From Rhodococcus sp. Leaf278 (GTDB taxonomy: Bacteria; Actinomycetota; Actinomycetes; Mycobacteriales; Mycobacteriaceae), in NCBI RefSeq assembly GCF_001426085.1, contig NZ_LMRR01000023.1, positions 520 to 64,519 of the forward strand: a stretch of DNA of 64,000 nt, given 5' to 3'. Positions 28,800 through 37,276 of the stretch are shown here, in pieces; the stretch's first letter is position 1; every line of letters starts with the position of its first letter. The position numbers and the translations under genes are program-made. The notes beneath the pieces are model-generated. The model was not told where the DNA came from. It saw only the letters and a list, made by a program, of their open reading frames with translations, and searched no databases.

Positions 28800-30737
28800 G
28801 TGTCTGCAACCGGAATGCGCTCGCTGCGATCGACCGCTCTTGCCTGTGCCCTGCTGCTGGTACCGCTCGCCGCGTGTAGCAGCAGTGACAGCACCGGTAC
28901 CGACTCCGCTGCCGAGAACAGTTGCGTTCTCGGTGCCAGCGGCGGCACGCCGGTAGGAGCGGCGCCCAGCGCGGGTTCGGGCGACATCTCCACCAATCCG
29001 GAAGTCGCGACCGGCTATCGATCCAACATGACGCCGGTGGAGACCGCGTCGTACTCGGTCTCGACGGCGAACCCGGTGTCGACCGAAGCAGCCTGCAAAG
29101 TCCTACGTGACGGCGGTACCGCAGCCGACGCACTGATCGTCGCGCAGACGGTGCTCGGTCTCGTCGAACCGCAGTCGTCCGGTATCGGCGGCGGTGCCTT
29201 CCTGATGTACTACGACGCCGCGTCCGGCGACGTACAGAGCTACGACGGCCGCGAAACCGCGCCGATGAGCGCCACCGGCGACTACCTGCGATACATCGAC
29301 GATGTGAACCGCACTGTGCCGCAACCCGATGCGCGGTCCAGTGGCCGATCGATCGGTGTACCGGGCGTGCTGCGCATGCTGGAGCAAGCCCACGACGATC
29401 ACGGCGACAAGCCGTGGGGGGATCTCTTCCAGCCCGCGATCGAGCTCGCCGACAACGGAATCGACATCAGTCCACGGATGGCCTCGTCCATCGCGGACTC
29501 GGCACCCAAGCTCGCCCTCGACCCCGCGTCCAAGGACTACTTCCTGCAGCCGGACGGTACCGGAAAGCCGACCGGGACAGTTCTGAACAACCCGGCGATG
29601 TCGAAGACGTTGTCCACCATCGCAACCGATGGTGCCGACGCCTTCTACACCGGCGACATCGCGCAGGCCATCGTCGACGCCACCGCCGATACCACCGCCG
29701 GCCGCACCCCCGGACAGATCACCCTCGACGACCTCGCCGGATACGAGCCCAAGACCCGCACCGCCGTGTGCACCGAGTACCGGGACCACGACATCTGCGG
29801 AATGCCGGGACCGTCGTCGGGCGGTATCGCGGTGGCGTCGACGATGGGCATTCTGTCGGGCTTCGATCTGGCGCAGTACGCCCCGACGGGAATGGACGCC
29901 AACGGCGGAACCCCGACGGCCGAGGCCGTGCACTTGATCTCCGAGGCCGAGCGACTGGCCTACGCCGATCGCGACAAGTACGTGGCCGATCCGGACTTCG
30001 TACCCCTGCCCGGCGGTTCACCCGACGCCTTGCTCGACCCCGAATATCTCAGCAGCAGAGCAGGACTCATCGACGAATCGAAGTCGATGGGCACCGCACA
30101 ACCCGGCGACTTCGGCCCGGTGCAGTTCGCCTCGTCCACCGACCCCGAGCACGGCACCAGCCACATCTCCATCGTCGACAGTGAGGGCAACGCGGCCTCG
30201 ATGACGACGACCGTCGAGTCGGCTTTCGGCTCGTTCCACATGGTCGACGGCTTTCTGCTCAACAATCAGCTCACCGACTTCTCCGCGGCTCCCGTGGCCG
30301 AGGACGGAACTCCCATGGCCAACCGTGTCGAGCCCGGGAAGCGTCCGCGCAGCTCGATGGCTCCGACGCTGGTGTTCGACCGCGCCGACGACGGAACGCG
30401 CGGAGATCTCGTGCTCGTCGCCGGATCTCCCGGCGGATCGGTGATCATTCAGTTCGTCGTCAAAACCCTGGTGGGACTGCTCGATTGGGGCATGGACCCG
30501 CAGCAGGCGGTATCGATGGTCGACTTCGGTGCGGCCAACACCCCGTCCACCAATTACGGCGGCGAGCATCCGAACGTCACGGGCGAGAACGATCCTGTGG
30601 TGGTGAAGCTGCGCGAGATGGGCCATCAGGTCTCGGTCGCAGACCAGTCCAGCGGACTGAGCGCCCTGCAGCGCACCGACGGCGGCTGGATCGGGGGAGC
30701 GGACCCACGCCGCGAGGGTGAAGTACTGGGTGGGTAG
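28800..30737 (+). CDS. ggt: Gamma-glutamyltransferase, lipoprotein form
   Basis: 645 residues from GTG 28800 (an ATG five codons later is equally possible). A lipoprotein signal ends at LVPLAAC. The protein has the family's N-terminal EAACKVLRDGGTAADALIVAQ and SSGIGGGAFLMYYD. The autocatalytic cleavage site HG-T-SHISIVD lies near residue 453, where the threonine becomes the nucleophile of the small subunit, and SPGGSVIIQFV follows. It cleaves gamma-glutamyl bonds (glutathione-like or mycothiol-precursor-like peptides) outside the cell membrane. It ends three bases before the convergent kdpE. Confidence 0.95.
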   Translation: MSATGMRSLRSTALACALLLVPLAACSSSDSTGTDSAAENSCVLGASGGTPVGAAPSAGSGDISTNPEVATGYRSNMTPVETASYSVSTANPVSTEAACKVLRDGGTAADALIVAQTVLGLVEPQSSGIGGGAFLMYYDAASGDVQSYDGRETAPMSATGDYLRYIDDVNRTVPQPDARSSGRSIGVPGVLRMLEQAHDDHGDKPWGDLFQPAIELADNGIDISPRMASSIADSAPKLALDPASKDYFLQPDGTGKPTGTVLNNPAMSKTLSTIATDGADAFYTGDIAQAIVDATADTTAGRTPGQITLDDLAGYEPKTRTAVCTEYRDHDICGMPGPSSGGIAVASTMGILSGFDLAQYAPTGMDANGGTPTAEAVHLISEAERLAYADRDKYVADPDFVPLPGGSPDALLDPEYLSSRAGLIDESKSMGTAQPGDFGPVQFASSTDPEHGTSHISIVDSEGNAASMTTTVESAFGSFHMVDGFLLNNQLTDFSAAPVAEDGTPMANRVEPGKRPRSSMAPTLVFDRADDGTRGDLVLVAGSPGGSVIIQFVVKTLVGLLDWGMDPQQAVSMVDFGAANTPSTNYGGEHPNVTGENDPVVVKLREMGHQVSVADQSSGLSALQRTDGGWIGGADPRREGEVLGG

Positions 30738-30740
30738 CGG

Positions 30741-31418
30741 TCAACTCACGAATCGATAACCCATGCCGGTCTCGGTGATCAGATGCACCGGGGCCGCCGG
30801 GTCGCGTTCCAGTTTCTGCCTCAACTGGCCGAGATAGATTCGTAGATAGTGCGTTTCACGCTCGTGCCCGGGGCCCCAGACGGTACGCAGTATGTCCTTC
30901 TGCGATACCAGCTTGCCCTCGTTGCGCACGAGCAGTTCGAGGACGCCCCATTCGGTGCGGGTCAGGTGCACGTTCTCGCCCGCTCGGACAACGGTTTTCG
31001 CGGCCAGGTCGACGGTGAAGTCCTCGGTCTCGACCAGAGGATCTGCCACGGCCTGCGGGCCGCGGCGCAGGGCCGCGCGCAATCGTGCCAGCAACTCGTC
31101 CATCCCGAAGGGCTTGGTGACGAAGTCGTCGGCACCGGCATCGAGTGCCTCGACGGTATCGGCCGAGTCGGTCCGTGCCGAGAGCACCAGAATCGGCACC
31201 TCGGTCCAGCCGCGCAGCCCGGCGATGACGTCGATACCGTCGATGTCGGGTAGGCCGAGATCGAGAATCACGATGTCCGGGTGGAAGTTCGCAGCCACTC
31301 GCAGCGCCTCGCCACCCGTTGCGGCACTGACAACCTCGAACCCGCGCACGTTGAGATTGATACGCAGCGCTCGCACGATCTGTGGCTCGTCGTCGACGAC
31401 GAGCACCCGCACCTTCAC
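30741..31418 (-). CDS. kdpE: KdpE-type response regulator
   Basis: 225 residues of the OmpR/PhoB class. Receiver domain with acidic pair DD 9-10, phospho-acceptor D53 (VILDLGLPD), and the conserved lysine in FVTKPFGMDELLAR. The C-terminal winged helix has LTRTEWGVLELLVRNEGKLVSQKDIL and the KdpE-like ETHYLRIYLGQLRQKLE, close to the E. coli protein. Overlaps kdpD by four bases. It would activate kdpFABC potassium-pump genes, but those are not in this window. Confidence 0.93.
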   Translation of the reverse strand: MKVRVLVVDDEPQIVRALRINLNVRGFEVVSAATGGEALRVAANFHPDIVILDLGLPDIDGIDVIAGLRGWTEVPILVLSARTDSADTVEALDAGADDFVTKPFGMDELLARLRAALRRGPQAVADPLVETEDFTVDLAAKTVVRAGENVHLTRTEWGVLELLVRNEGKLVSQKDILRTVWGPGHERETHYLRIYLGQLRQKLERDPAAPVHLITETGMGYRFVS

Positions 31419-33883
31419 CTGCTCGCCGCCTTCAGCTCGACCGTCATCGTCAGCCCGCCGCCGACGGTGTTCGATGCCGTGACGGTACCGCCCATAGCTC
31501 GGACGAATCCGCGCACCACCGACAGTCCCAGCCCGACGCCTATCGAATTGTCGCGGTCACCGAGTCGTTGGAACGCGTCGAACATCGTGTCCTCGGTTCC
31601 CTCGCTGATGCCGGGGCCGTGATCGACGACGGAGATGGTCGCCGTGTCGCCGTGGACCGAGGCCGTGACGGTGATGTCGCCGGCGGGGGCGTACCGGGCG
31701 CTGTTGTCCACCAGGTTCGCCAGCACCCGTTCCAGCAGACCAGGGTCTGCCAGAACCTCGACGTCACCCACCTCGACCCGCACCCGATCGCCCGCCCTCG
31801 TTCCGTCGACACCGACCAGTGCGCCGCTCAGCACGTCGTCGACGAAGACGGGACGCAGACTCGGTTGCACCACACCGGCTTGCAACCGCGAGGAGTCGAG
31901 CAGATTGCTCACCAGAGCGGTCAGCTGATCGGCCGATTCGTCGATGGTGGCGAGCAACTCGTCGGTGTCCTCGGGCGAGAACTGCACGTCGGTGCTGCGC
32001 AGGGACGAGGACGCCGCCTTGACCGCGGACAACGGCGTCCGGAGATCGTGGCTGACGGCCGAGAGCAGTGCTCGACGCAGCGCGTCGGCCTCGGCGAGCG
32101 CGTTGGCGCGGCTGGCTTCCTCGGCCAGCCGTGCCTGACGGACCATGCCCGCAGCCTGGTTGGCCACCGCTGCCAGTACGCGTCGATCGTGTGCGCGCGT
32201 GCGCTCTCCGACAAGCAACAGCGTGAAGTCGCCCGCATCGACCTCGGTATCGGCCCCGGCTCGGTTCTCTGGGGCCTGCGCGCCTGCACTGCCCACCACC
32301 GTCTGAGACTGGTTGTCCCACAGCGCAACACCGGTCTGCCGGTAGGTCTCGCGGGCGCGTTCGAGCAGTGCCGTCAGGTCCGCTCCGCGGAGCACCGATC
32401 CGGCGAACAGTGTCAACAGCTCGGCCTCCTGCGTTGCCCTCCGTGCCTGACGCGTTCGCCGGGCCGCAGCGTCGACGAGGGCGGCAACGGCAACGGCCAC
32501 GACGAGCAACACCACGGTGACGACGAAGTTTTCCGGCTCGGCGATGGTGAGGCTGTACCGGGGTGTGGTGAAGAAGTAGTTGAGCAGGAATCCCGCGATC
32601 AGCGCCGACAGTGCCGCCGGCGCAACCCCTCCCAACAGTGCGACACAGAGCACCACCATGAAGAACAGGGCACTCTCGCCGCTGGAGTCGAAGTTCGGTC
32701 CGACCGTGCTCAGTACGGCGGCGGCGAGACAGGGCACCAGTACAGCGGCGACCCACGCCAGAATGCGACGCCGTCCCGAATCGAGCTGCATGCCCCGGCG
32801 GCGGGCCTGCTCGGCGTGAGTGACCATGTGCACGTCGATCTTTCCCGAGTTCTGCACCACGGCTGCGCCGATACCCTCGTCCAGGATCCGCGCCGCGCGC
32901 GACCGTCTCGAGGTACCGATCACCAGCTGCGTTGCATTCACGCCGCGGGCAAAGTCGAGCAGAGTCGTCGGTACGTCGTCGCCGACGACGCTGTGCACGC
33001 TGGCCCCGAGTCCGGCGGCGAGCTTTCGAACCGAGCCCATCTGCGGTGCCGACACACCCATCAGTCCGTCGCCGCGGACGATGTGCAGCACCATCAGCTC
33101 CGCGCTGGACTTCGAGGCGATGCGACTGGCGCGGCGAAGCAGCGTCTCCGATTCCGGTCCGCCGGTCACCGCCACCACCACGCGCTCGCGGGCTTCCCAC
33201 GTCTCGGTGATGCGATTGTCCTTGCGGTACTTCACCAATGCCGCGTCCACCTGGTCGGCGATCCACAGCAGTGCGAGTTCGCGCAGCGCCGTCAGGTTGC
33301 CGCCTCGGAAGTAATTGCTCAGTGCCGCATCGACCTTCTCGGGGGCGTAGACATTGCCGTGCCGCAGCCGGCTGCGTAGCGCTTCTGGAGTGATGTCGAC
33401 CAGTTCCACCTCGTCGGCCGCACGAACGATACTGTCGGGCACCGTCTCTCGCTGCGGTACCCCGGTGATCTGCTGCACCACGTCGTTGAGCGATTCGAGA
33501 TGCTGGACATTGAGGGTCGAGATGACGTCGATACCGGCGTCGAGCATCACGTCGACGTCCTGCCACCGCTTACCGTGCGCGCTGCCGGGGGTATTGGTGT
33601 GCGCGAGTTCATCGACCAGCACCACCTGAGGCTTCCGCGCCAGGACGGCGTCGAGATCGAGTTCCTGAGCGGACGAACCCCGATATTCGACGGTCGCCAT
33701 CGGCAGCACCTCGATACCGTCGAGAGCCTCGATCGTCCGAGCACGCCCGTGCGTCTCGACCACTGCTGCCACGACGTCGCAGCCCTGGCTGCTCAGCCGA
33801 CGGGCCTCCCCGAGCATGGCGAAGGTCTTCCCGACGCCTGGTGCTGCGCCCAGGTAGATCCGCAGCTCACCTCGGTCCGCCAA
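31415..33883 (-). CDS. kdpD: KdpD-type sensor histidine kinase
   Basis: About 822 residues. N-terminal KdpD domain with Walker A GAAPGVGKT at 12-20 and VDELAHTNTPGS, then a universal-stress-protein-like domain, four membrane helices in the middle, a GAF-like linker, and a histidine kinase core with H612 in SHDLRTPLSAVKA, LVDNSARYAP and GVGLGLSVVRGF. The start is set at the TTG at 33883 because GAGGAG lies correctly upstream and the KdpD N-terminus begins there; no ATG fits. It senses potassium limitation or turgor. Upstream are a sigma-factor gene and its small partner rather than kdpFABC. Confidence 0.92.
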   Translation of the reverse strand: MADRGELRIYLGAAPGVGKTFAMLGEARRLSSQGCDVVAAVVETHGRARTIEALDGIEVLPMATVEYRGSSAQELDLDAVLARKPQVVLVDELAHTNTPGSAHGKRWQDVDVMLDAGIDVISTLNVQHLESLNDVVQQITGVPQRETVPDSIVRAADEVELVDITPEALRSRLRHGNVYAPEKVDAALSNYFRGGNLTALRELALLWIADQVDAALVKYRKDNRITETWEARERVVVAVTGGPESETLLRRASRIASKSSAELMVLHIVRGDGLMGVSAPQMGSVRKLAAGLGASVHSVVGDDVPTTLLDFARGVNATQLVIGTSRRSRAARILDEGIGAAVVQNSGKIDVHMVTHAEQARRRGMQLDSGRRRILAWVAAVLVPCLAAAVLSTVGPNFDSSGESALFFMVVLCVALLGGVAPAALSALIAGFLLNYFFTTPRYSLTIAEPENFVVTVVLLVVAVAVAALVDAAARRTRQARRATQEAELLTLFAGSVLRGADLTALLERARETYRQTGVALWDNQSQTVVGSAGAQAPENRAGADTEVDAGDFTLLLVGERTRAHDRRVLAAVANQAAGMVRQARLAEEASRANALAEADALRRALLSAVSHDLRTPLSAVKAASSSLRSTDVQFSPEDTDELLATIDESADQLTALVSNLLDSSRLQAGVVQPSLRPVFVDDVLSGALVGVDGTRAGDRVRVEVGDVEVLADPGLLERVLANLVDNSARYAPAGDITVTASVHGDTATISVVDHGPGISEGTEDTMFDAFQRLGDRDNSIGVGLGLSVVRGFVRAMGGTVTASNTVGGGLTMTVELKAASR

Positions 33884-33911
33884 CGTCTGTCTCCTCAACC
33901 GGCCGGTGCAG

Positions 33912-34370
33912 CTAGCGCTCCTCGATGTCGTCGACGCGTATCTCGACCACATCGCGCCCGAGGGTGACGCCCAGCAGGTCCGACACGGTATCGATCGCGA
34001 TGGTCGCCAACTCGTCTCCCGCGGCCTGCAGGTCGTCGCCGTAGACCCCGATGACCGCGACGAACAGACCGATACACGCATGGTCGTCCAGGTCGAGGTC
34101 GATCTCGGTGGGCTGTGCACCGTGCACGTCCGCCAATGCACGACGAAGCGTCGTCTTGACGATGTGGTCGCTGACCCGCAGTGAGTCCGCCGGTCCGGCA
34201 GCAGAATTCGAGGGGAACGCGCTGTCGATGGGCCACGTGCGTCTGGTCGTGTTGCGTACCTTCGTCAGTATGGACGCGCTGATATCCACCCAATTCGGTT
34301 CCTGTGGTGCGTCCCGAAGTTCGGTGGCAGCACGCGCGAGAACCGAATCCGGCTCTACTGGGTTCGCCAT
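33912..34370 (-). CDS. Asp23-like protein partnered with an ECF sigma factor
   Basis: 152 residues. The C-terminal half (SLRVSDHIVKTTLRRALADV, PTEIDLDLDDHACIGLFVAVIGVYG, VVEIRVDDIEE) has the alternating strand pattern of Asp23/Gls24 proteins. The N-terminal half (NWVDISASILTKVRNTTR) is unlike them. The start at 34370 has AAAGG upstream and overlaps the sigma-factor gene by 16 bases, so the pair is co-translated. It could act as an anti-sigma or accessory protein, but no zinc-binding or membrane segment of a classical anti-sigma factor is visible. Function is open. Confidence 0.6.
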   Translation of the reverse strand: MANPVEPDSVLARAATELRDAPQEPNWVDISASILTKVRNTTRRTWPIDSAFPSNSAAGPADSLRVSDHIVKTTLRRALADVHGAQPTEIDLDLDDHACIGLFVAVIGVYGDDLQAAGDELATIAIDTVSDLLGVTLGRDVVEIRVDDIEER

Positions 34371-34948
34371 GTTGCCAACCTTTCGCTCAATGTTGCTCGT
34401 GCTCTGGTCAACTGACCACGTACTGCTCCGGCGGAGAGGGTCATGATGGCGCCGATCTCGGGGTGCGTCAGGCCTTCCACCTCGCGGAGCAACCAGCAGG
34501 CCCGCTGACGGTAGGGCAGCTCGGCGAGCGCGGTGCCCAGTTCGGCCATGAAGCTGTCGGCCTCGACATCGGCCCCGGGATCGCTGCCCGCGCCGGTGCT
34601 CTTTCGCTCGAACACCCAATCTTCCGCGGGAGGGACGCTACGTCGTCGTCGATGATCGATCACCTTGTGCGACACCAGTGAAAACAGCCATGTCCGCAAG
34701 GCCGAGTCCCCACGGAAATTGTCGAGGCCCTTCCACGCTGCCACGAACGCGTCCTGCACCACCTCTTCGGCGGCACCTTGATCGGACAGCATGTTGCGCG
34801 CATACCGAAACATCTCCGGGCCGTAGCGCCGGACGATCTCCTCGAACGCATCGGTCTCGCCGAGCGCAGCTCCACCGACGAGAACGCGGTCCGACGCGTC
34901 TACCCACTCCATCGGGCCCCCGTTCACTTCATCGTGGTCGTCGATCAC
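34355..34948 (-). CDS. ECF-type RNA polymerase sigma factor
   Basis: 197 residues with region 2 (AFEEIVRRYGPEMFRYARNML, EEVVQDAFVAAWKGLDNFRGD, LRTWLFSLVSHKVIDHRRRR) and region 4 (LAELPYRQRACWLLREVEGLTHPEIGAIM, AGAVRGQLTRARATL). The annotated start is the ATG at 34948; the ATG at 34912 is an alternative. A GAACC-N16-CGTGA pattern on the minus strand at about 34944-34970 could be its own promoter, in which case the later start would be right. It is divergent from an Asp23 envelope-stress array that it probably controls. Confidence 0.88.
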   Translation of the reverse strand: MIDDHDEVNGGPMEWVDASDRVLVGGAALGETDAFEEIVRRYGPEMFRYARNMLSDQGAAEEVVQDAFVAAWKGLDNFRGDSALRTWLFSLVSHKVIDHRRRRSVPPAEDWVFERKSTGAGSDPGADVEADSFMAELGTALAELPYRQRACWLLREVEGLTHPEIGAIMTLSAGAVRGQLTRARATLSERLATWRTQ

Positions 34949-35091
34949 GCAAGTCTTTCGATACCGGTTCTACCAGTAGACGTAATCTATGACGTAGGTC
35001 ACTTTATGTGGACGTGTGTTTCGACCACCGAGCTACGACCAACTCCTGTCACACACCGAACCACCAGACACCGAAACGAAGAGAGGCATTC

Positions 35092-35580
35092 ATGAGCTCC
35101 ACGACGGACACCAAGGCAACCGTATCCGCAGCAGGCGAAGGAAAGACCGACATCACCACCAAGTCGGATTCGGTACTCGTCAGCTCGCAGGGCCGCACCA
35201 CCATTGCCGATACCGTCGTCTCCAAGATCGCCGGCATCGCCACCCGTGAGGTCCAGGGAGTGCACGCCGTCGGCGGCGGAGCCAGCCGTGCGATCGGCGC
35301 TCTCCGTGAGCGCATCCCCGGTGCCCGCGTCAACCAGTCGCAGGGTGTCTCGGTCGAGGTCGGCGAGCGTCAGGCAGCAGTCGACATCGACATCGTCGCC
35401 GATTACGGCGTGTCCATCGCAGACCTCGCAGCGGGCATCCGCCGCAACGTCATCAACGCCGTCGAGCGCATGACCGGCCTCGAGGTCACCGAGGTCAACA
35501 TCGTCGTCCACGACATCTACCTCGACGACGGCTCGGACGACGACGACACCACCGAGCCCGCCACCACCCGAGTGCAGTGA
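35092..35580 (+). CDS. Asp23/Gls24-family envelope stress response protein
   Basis: 162 residues. After a short polar N-terminus comes the Asp23 domain: GRTTIADTVVSKIAGIATREVQGVHAVGG, VSVEVGERQAAVDIDIVADYG, and AVERMTGLEVTEVNIVVHDIYL. An acidic/threonine tail follows. In Firmicutes Asp23 is a membrane-associated protein held by AmaP and linked to cell-envelope stress. The gene heads a seven-gene rightward array and is preceded by GAGAGG. Next gene overlaps by GTGA. Confidence 0.92.
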   Translation: MSSTTDTKATVSAAGEGKTDITTKSDSVLVSSQGRTTIADTVVSKIAGIATREVQGVHAVGGGASRAIGALRERIPGARVNQSQGVSVEVGERQAAVDIDIVADYGVSIADLAAGIRRNVINAVERMTGLEVTEVNIVVHDIYLDDGSDDDDTTEPATTRVQ

Positions 35581-35867
35581 CCGAGCCGCACATGACGGAT
35601 CGTGACAAGTCCGAGGACATCGCCGACGCCGTACTGGCAATCGACGGTGTCGTCGGGCTGCACGGCGGCATGTTCGGTGAGGCCGCGACGTACCTGCCCG
35701 GACGCCGGATCGCCGGTGTCCGAAGCAACGAAGACGGAACCGAGGTTCACGTGACCTTGGAGTTCGGTGTCGCGGTCCGCGAGACCGCCGACGCCGTGCG
35801 TCGCACAGTGGCAGCGATGGTCGACGGCCCCGTGCACGTCACCGTCGAGGACATTGTGCGAGTCTGA
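35577..35867 (+). CDS. Short Asp23-like protein
   Basis: 96 residues from a GTG that overlaps the previous stop (an ATG five codons later is possible). Pattern IADAVLAIDGVVGLHGG, EVHVTLEFGVAVRETADAVRRTV and VHVTVEDIVRV is that of an Asp23 core with the N-terminal part reduced. Probably co-assembles with the larger Asp23 protein encoded upstream. Confidence 0.75.
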   Translation: MTEPHMTDRDKSEDIADAVLAIDGVVGLHGGMFGEAATYLPGRRIAGVRSNEDGTEVHVTLEFGVAVRETADAVRRTVAAMVDGPVHVTVEDIVRV

Positions 35868-35871
35868 CCAG

Positions 35872-36156
35872 GTGAACGAGCCCGCAGCGCACCACCGAGC
35901 CGCCGAGTACAAGGCGGCTCGGCGCGCTGTGGCACGCGAACATCACCCCGACATCGGCGGGGATCCGGCGCGCTACATGGCCGAACTCGCCGAGGTCGAC
36001 CGCAGGTTCGCTGTTCTACCGTCGGCACCGATCAATTCCGCCAGCGCGCCGACCGTGTTCCGCGCCTCGCCGATCCCGTCCCCACTGCGAACCCTGCCCA
36101 AGCGGATCGCTCGCATCCGCAAGCGCGTCACCCGGCGCAACTACTTCGACATCTGA
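35872..36156 (+). CDS. Small J-domain-like protein in the Asp23 array
   Basis: 94 residues from the GTG at 35872. YKAARRAVAREHHPDIGGDPARYMAELAEVDRRF matches helix II, the HPD loop and helix III of a J domain (DnaJ cofactor of Hsp70). The glycine-rich and zinc-finger parts of DnaJ are absent. The C-terminal 40 residues are basic (PKRIARIRKRVTRR) and could bind nucleic acid or acidic membrane. The gene is tightly packed between Asp23-like and DUF2273 genes. HPD-based assignment is by eye only. Confidence 0.6.
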   Translation: MNEPAAHHRAAEYKAARRAVAREHHPDIGGDPARYMAELAEVDRRFAVLPSAPINSASAPTVFRASPIPSPLRTLPKRIARIRKRVTRRNYFDI

Positions 36157-36184
36157 CACCGCCCTCTGACTGGAGATCAAGACC

Positions 36185-36364
36185 ATGACCACTGCAACCA
36201 TCGGTTTGTTCGTGGGACTTCTGCTGGCCATCGCCGCAGCGGCCGGCGGTTTCACCGGCTTTCTCATCGCCGTCGTCCTCGGCGGCCTCGGTTTCTTCGT
36301 CGGACGCTACATCGACGGCGAACTGGACCTGAACTCGATCATGCGTGGTCGCGGTCGTGACTGA
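36185..36364 (+). CDS. DUF2273-like small membrane protein
   Basis: 59 residues: two hydrophobic helices (TIGLFVGLLLAIAAAAGG and FLIAVVLGGLGFFVGRYI) followed by a charged tail, as in the small membrane proteins that accompany Asp23 in many genomes. GGAG lies nine bases before the ATG. Its end overlaps the next gene. It is probably part of the membrane anchor of the Asp23 assembly. Confidence 0.8.
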   Translation: MTTATIGLFVGLLLAIAAAAGGFTGFLIAVVLGGLGFFVGRYIDGELDLNSIMRGRGRD

Positions 36365-36737
36365 GACAGCGGTGGCCGAAACACTGAACGACCCCGGTGA
36401 GCGAGGCTCACTGGAAATCAAGCACAAAGCCGTCGAGCGCCTTGCGGTTCTTGCCGCTCGCAGCACCGAATCGGTCACCGACCGCCACCCCGGACTGCGC
36501 GTCCTCGGTGGACGTGACCTGCCCAAGGCCGACGTGACGATCACCGGAACGCGTGTCCGTGCGCAGGTTGCGGTAGCCGTCACGTGGCCGTCACCGCTGG
36601 CGAAGGTCGCCGCGAACGTCCGCGCGGCCGTGGCCAGAGATCTGTCCGAGCTGGGCATCTACACCGTCGACCGAGTCGACGTGACCGTCCAATGCGTGCC
36701 TGCCGAAGACACTGTCGAAGAAGGGAGAGTGCAATGA
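36357..36737 (+). CDS. Asp23-like protein (third copy in the array)
   Basis: 126 residues from the GTG at 36357, which overlaps the DUF2273 gene by 8 bases. IKHKAVERLAVLAARSTESVTD, RVRAQVAVAVTWPSPLAKVAANVRAAVARDL and YTVDRVDVTVQCV form the Asp23-type strand-helix-strand pattern. An in-frame GTG four codons earlier is also possible. Coupled to the following gene by ATGA. Confidence 0.7.
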   Translation: MTETAVAETLNDPGERGSLEIKHKAVERLAVLAARSTESVTDRHPGLRVLGGRDLPKADVTITGTRVRAQVAVAVTWPSPLAKVAANVRAAVARDLSELGIYTVDRVDVTVQCVPAEDTVEEGRVQ

Positions 36738-37276
36738 GCGACAAGCCGAGCAAGAAGCCGGTAGCCAGCCCTACCGCCGCCATCCCTGCGGTGCTGTTCG
36801 CACTCGTCCTCATCGCTGCCGGGGTGGTCCTCGGACGCGAGGCGTTGCTGAAGCTCGGCGCGCTCGACGGCTCCGAATGGGTCGGCCCCGCGGCTGCACA
36901 GTTGGACGGACTCACCGCGCAGAGTTGGATGCTGCCCGGCGGCATCGCCGCCGTCGTCGTCGGTTTCATCCTCGTATTCGTCGCCGTTCGTCCGCGCCGA
37001 CGTACCCATCGCGCGCTGACCGGGCAGGATGTCTGGCTCCGCAAGGGTGACGTCGCCGCAGTGGCTCGCGCCGCCGCACTCGACAACGCAGGAGTCGATT
37101 CCGCGACGGCCAAGGCAGGCAACAAGAAGGTCACCGTCGCCGCGTCCACCGTGACCGGCACCGACACCTCGGCCTTGAAATCCTCGATCGTCACCTCCGT
37201 GGACGATGCCCTCCGCCCACTCGCGTCGGCACCGAAAGTCCGCACCCGAGTGCGAACGACAGGACAAGCCTCATGA
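36734..37276 (+). CDS. DUF6286-type membrane protein
   Basis: 180 residues with a polar Lys/Pro-rich N-terminus, two membrane helices (AVLFALVLIAAGVVLG and GIAAVVVGFILVFVAV), and a cytoplasmic alkaline-shock-like domain (VAAVARAAALDNAGV, VTVAASTVTGTDTSALK). Similar proteins accompany Asp23 genes in actinobacteria. ATGA overlaps on both sides make it part of the same translational block. It may be an AmaP-like anchor. Confidence 0.7.
   Translation: MSDKPSKKPVASPTAAIPAVLFALVLIAAGVVLGREALLKLGALDGSEWVGPAAAQLDGLTAQSWMLPGGIAAVVVGFILVFVAVRPRRRTHRALTGQDVWLRKGDVAAVARAAALDNAGVDSATAKAGNKKVTVAASTVTGTDTSALKSSIVTSVDDALRPLASAPKVRTRVRTTGQAS

Noticed and set aside
31382..33379. 665-codon open frame antisense to kdpD
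   Set aside because: Composition is that of a GC-skewed shadow frame (Arg/His/Gly-rich, no domain pattern) lying entirely opposite a well-recognised kinase.
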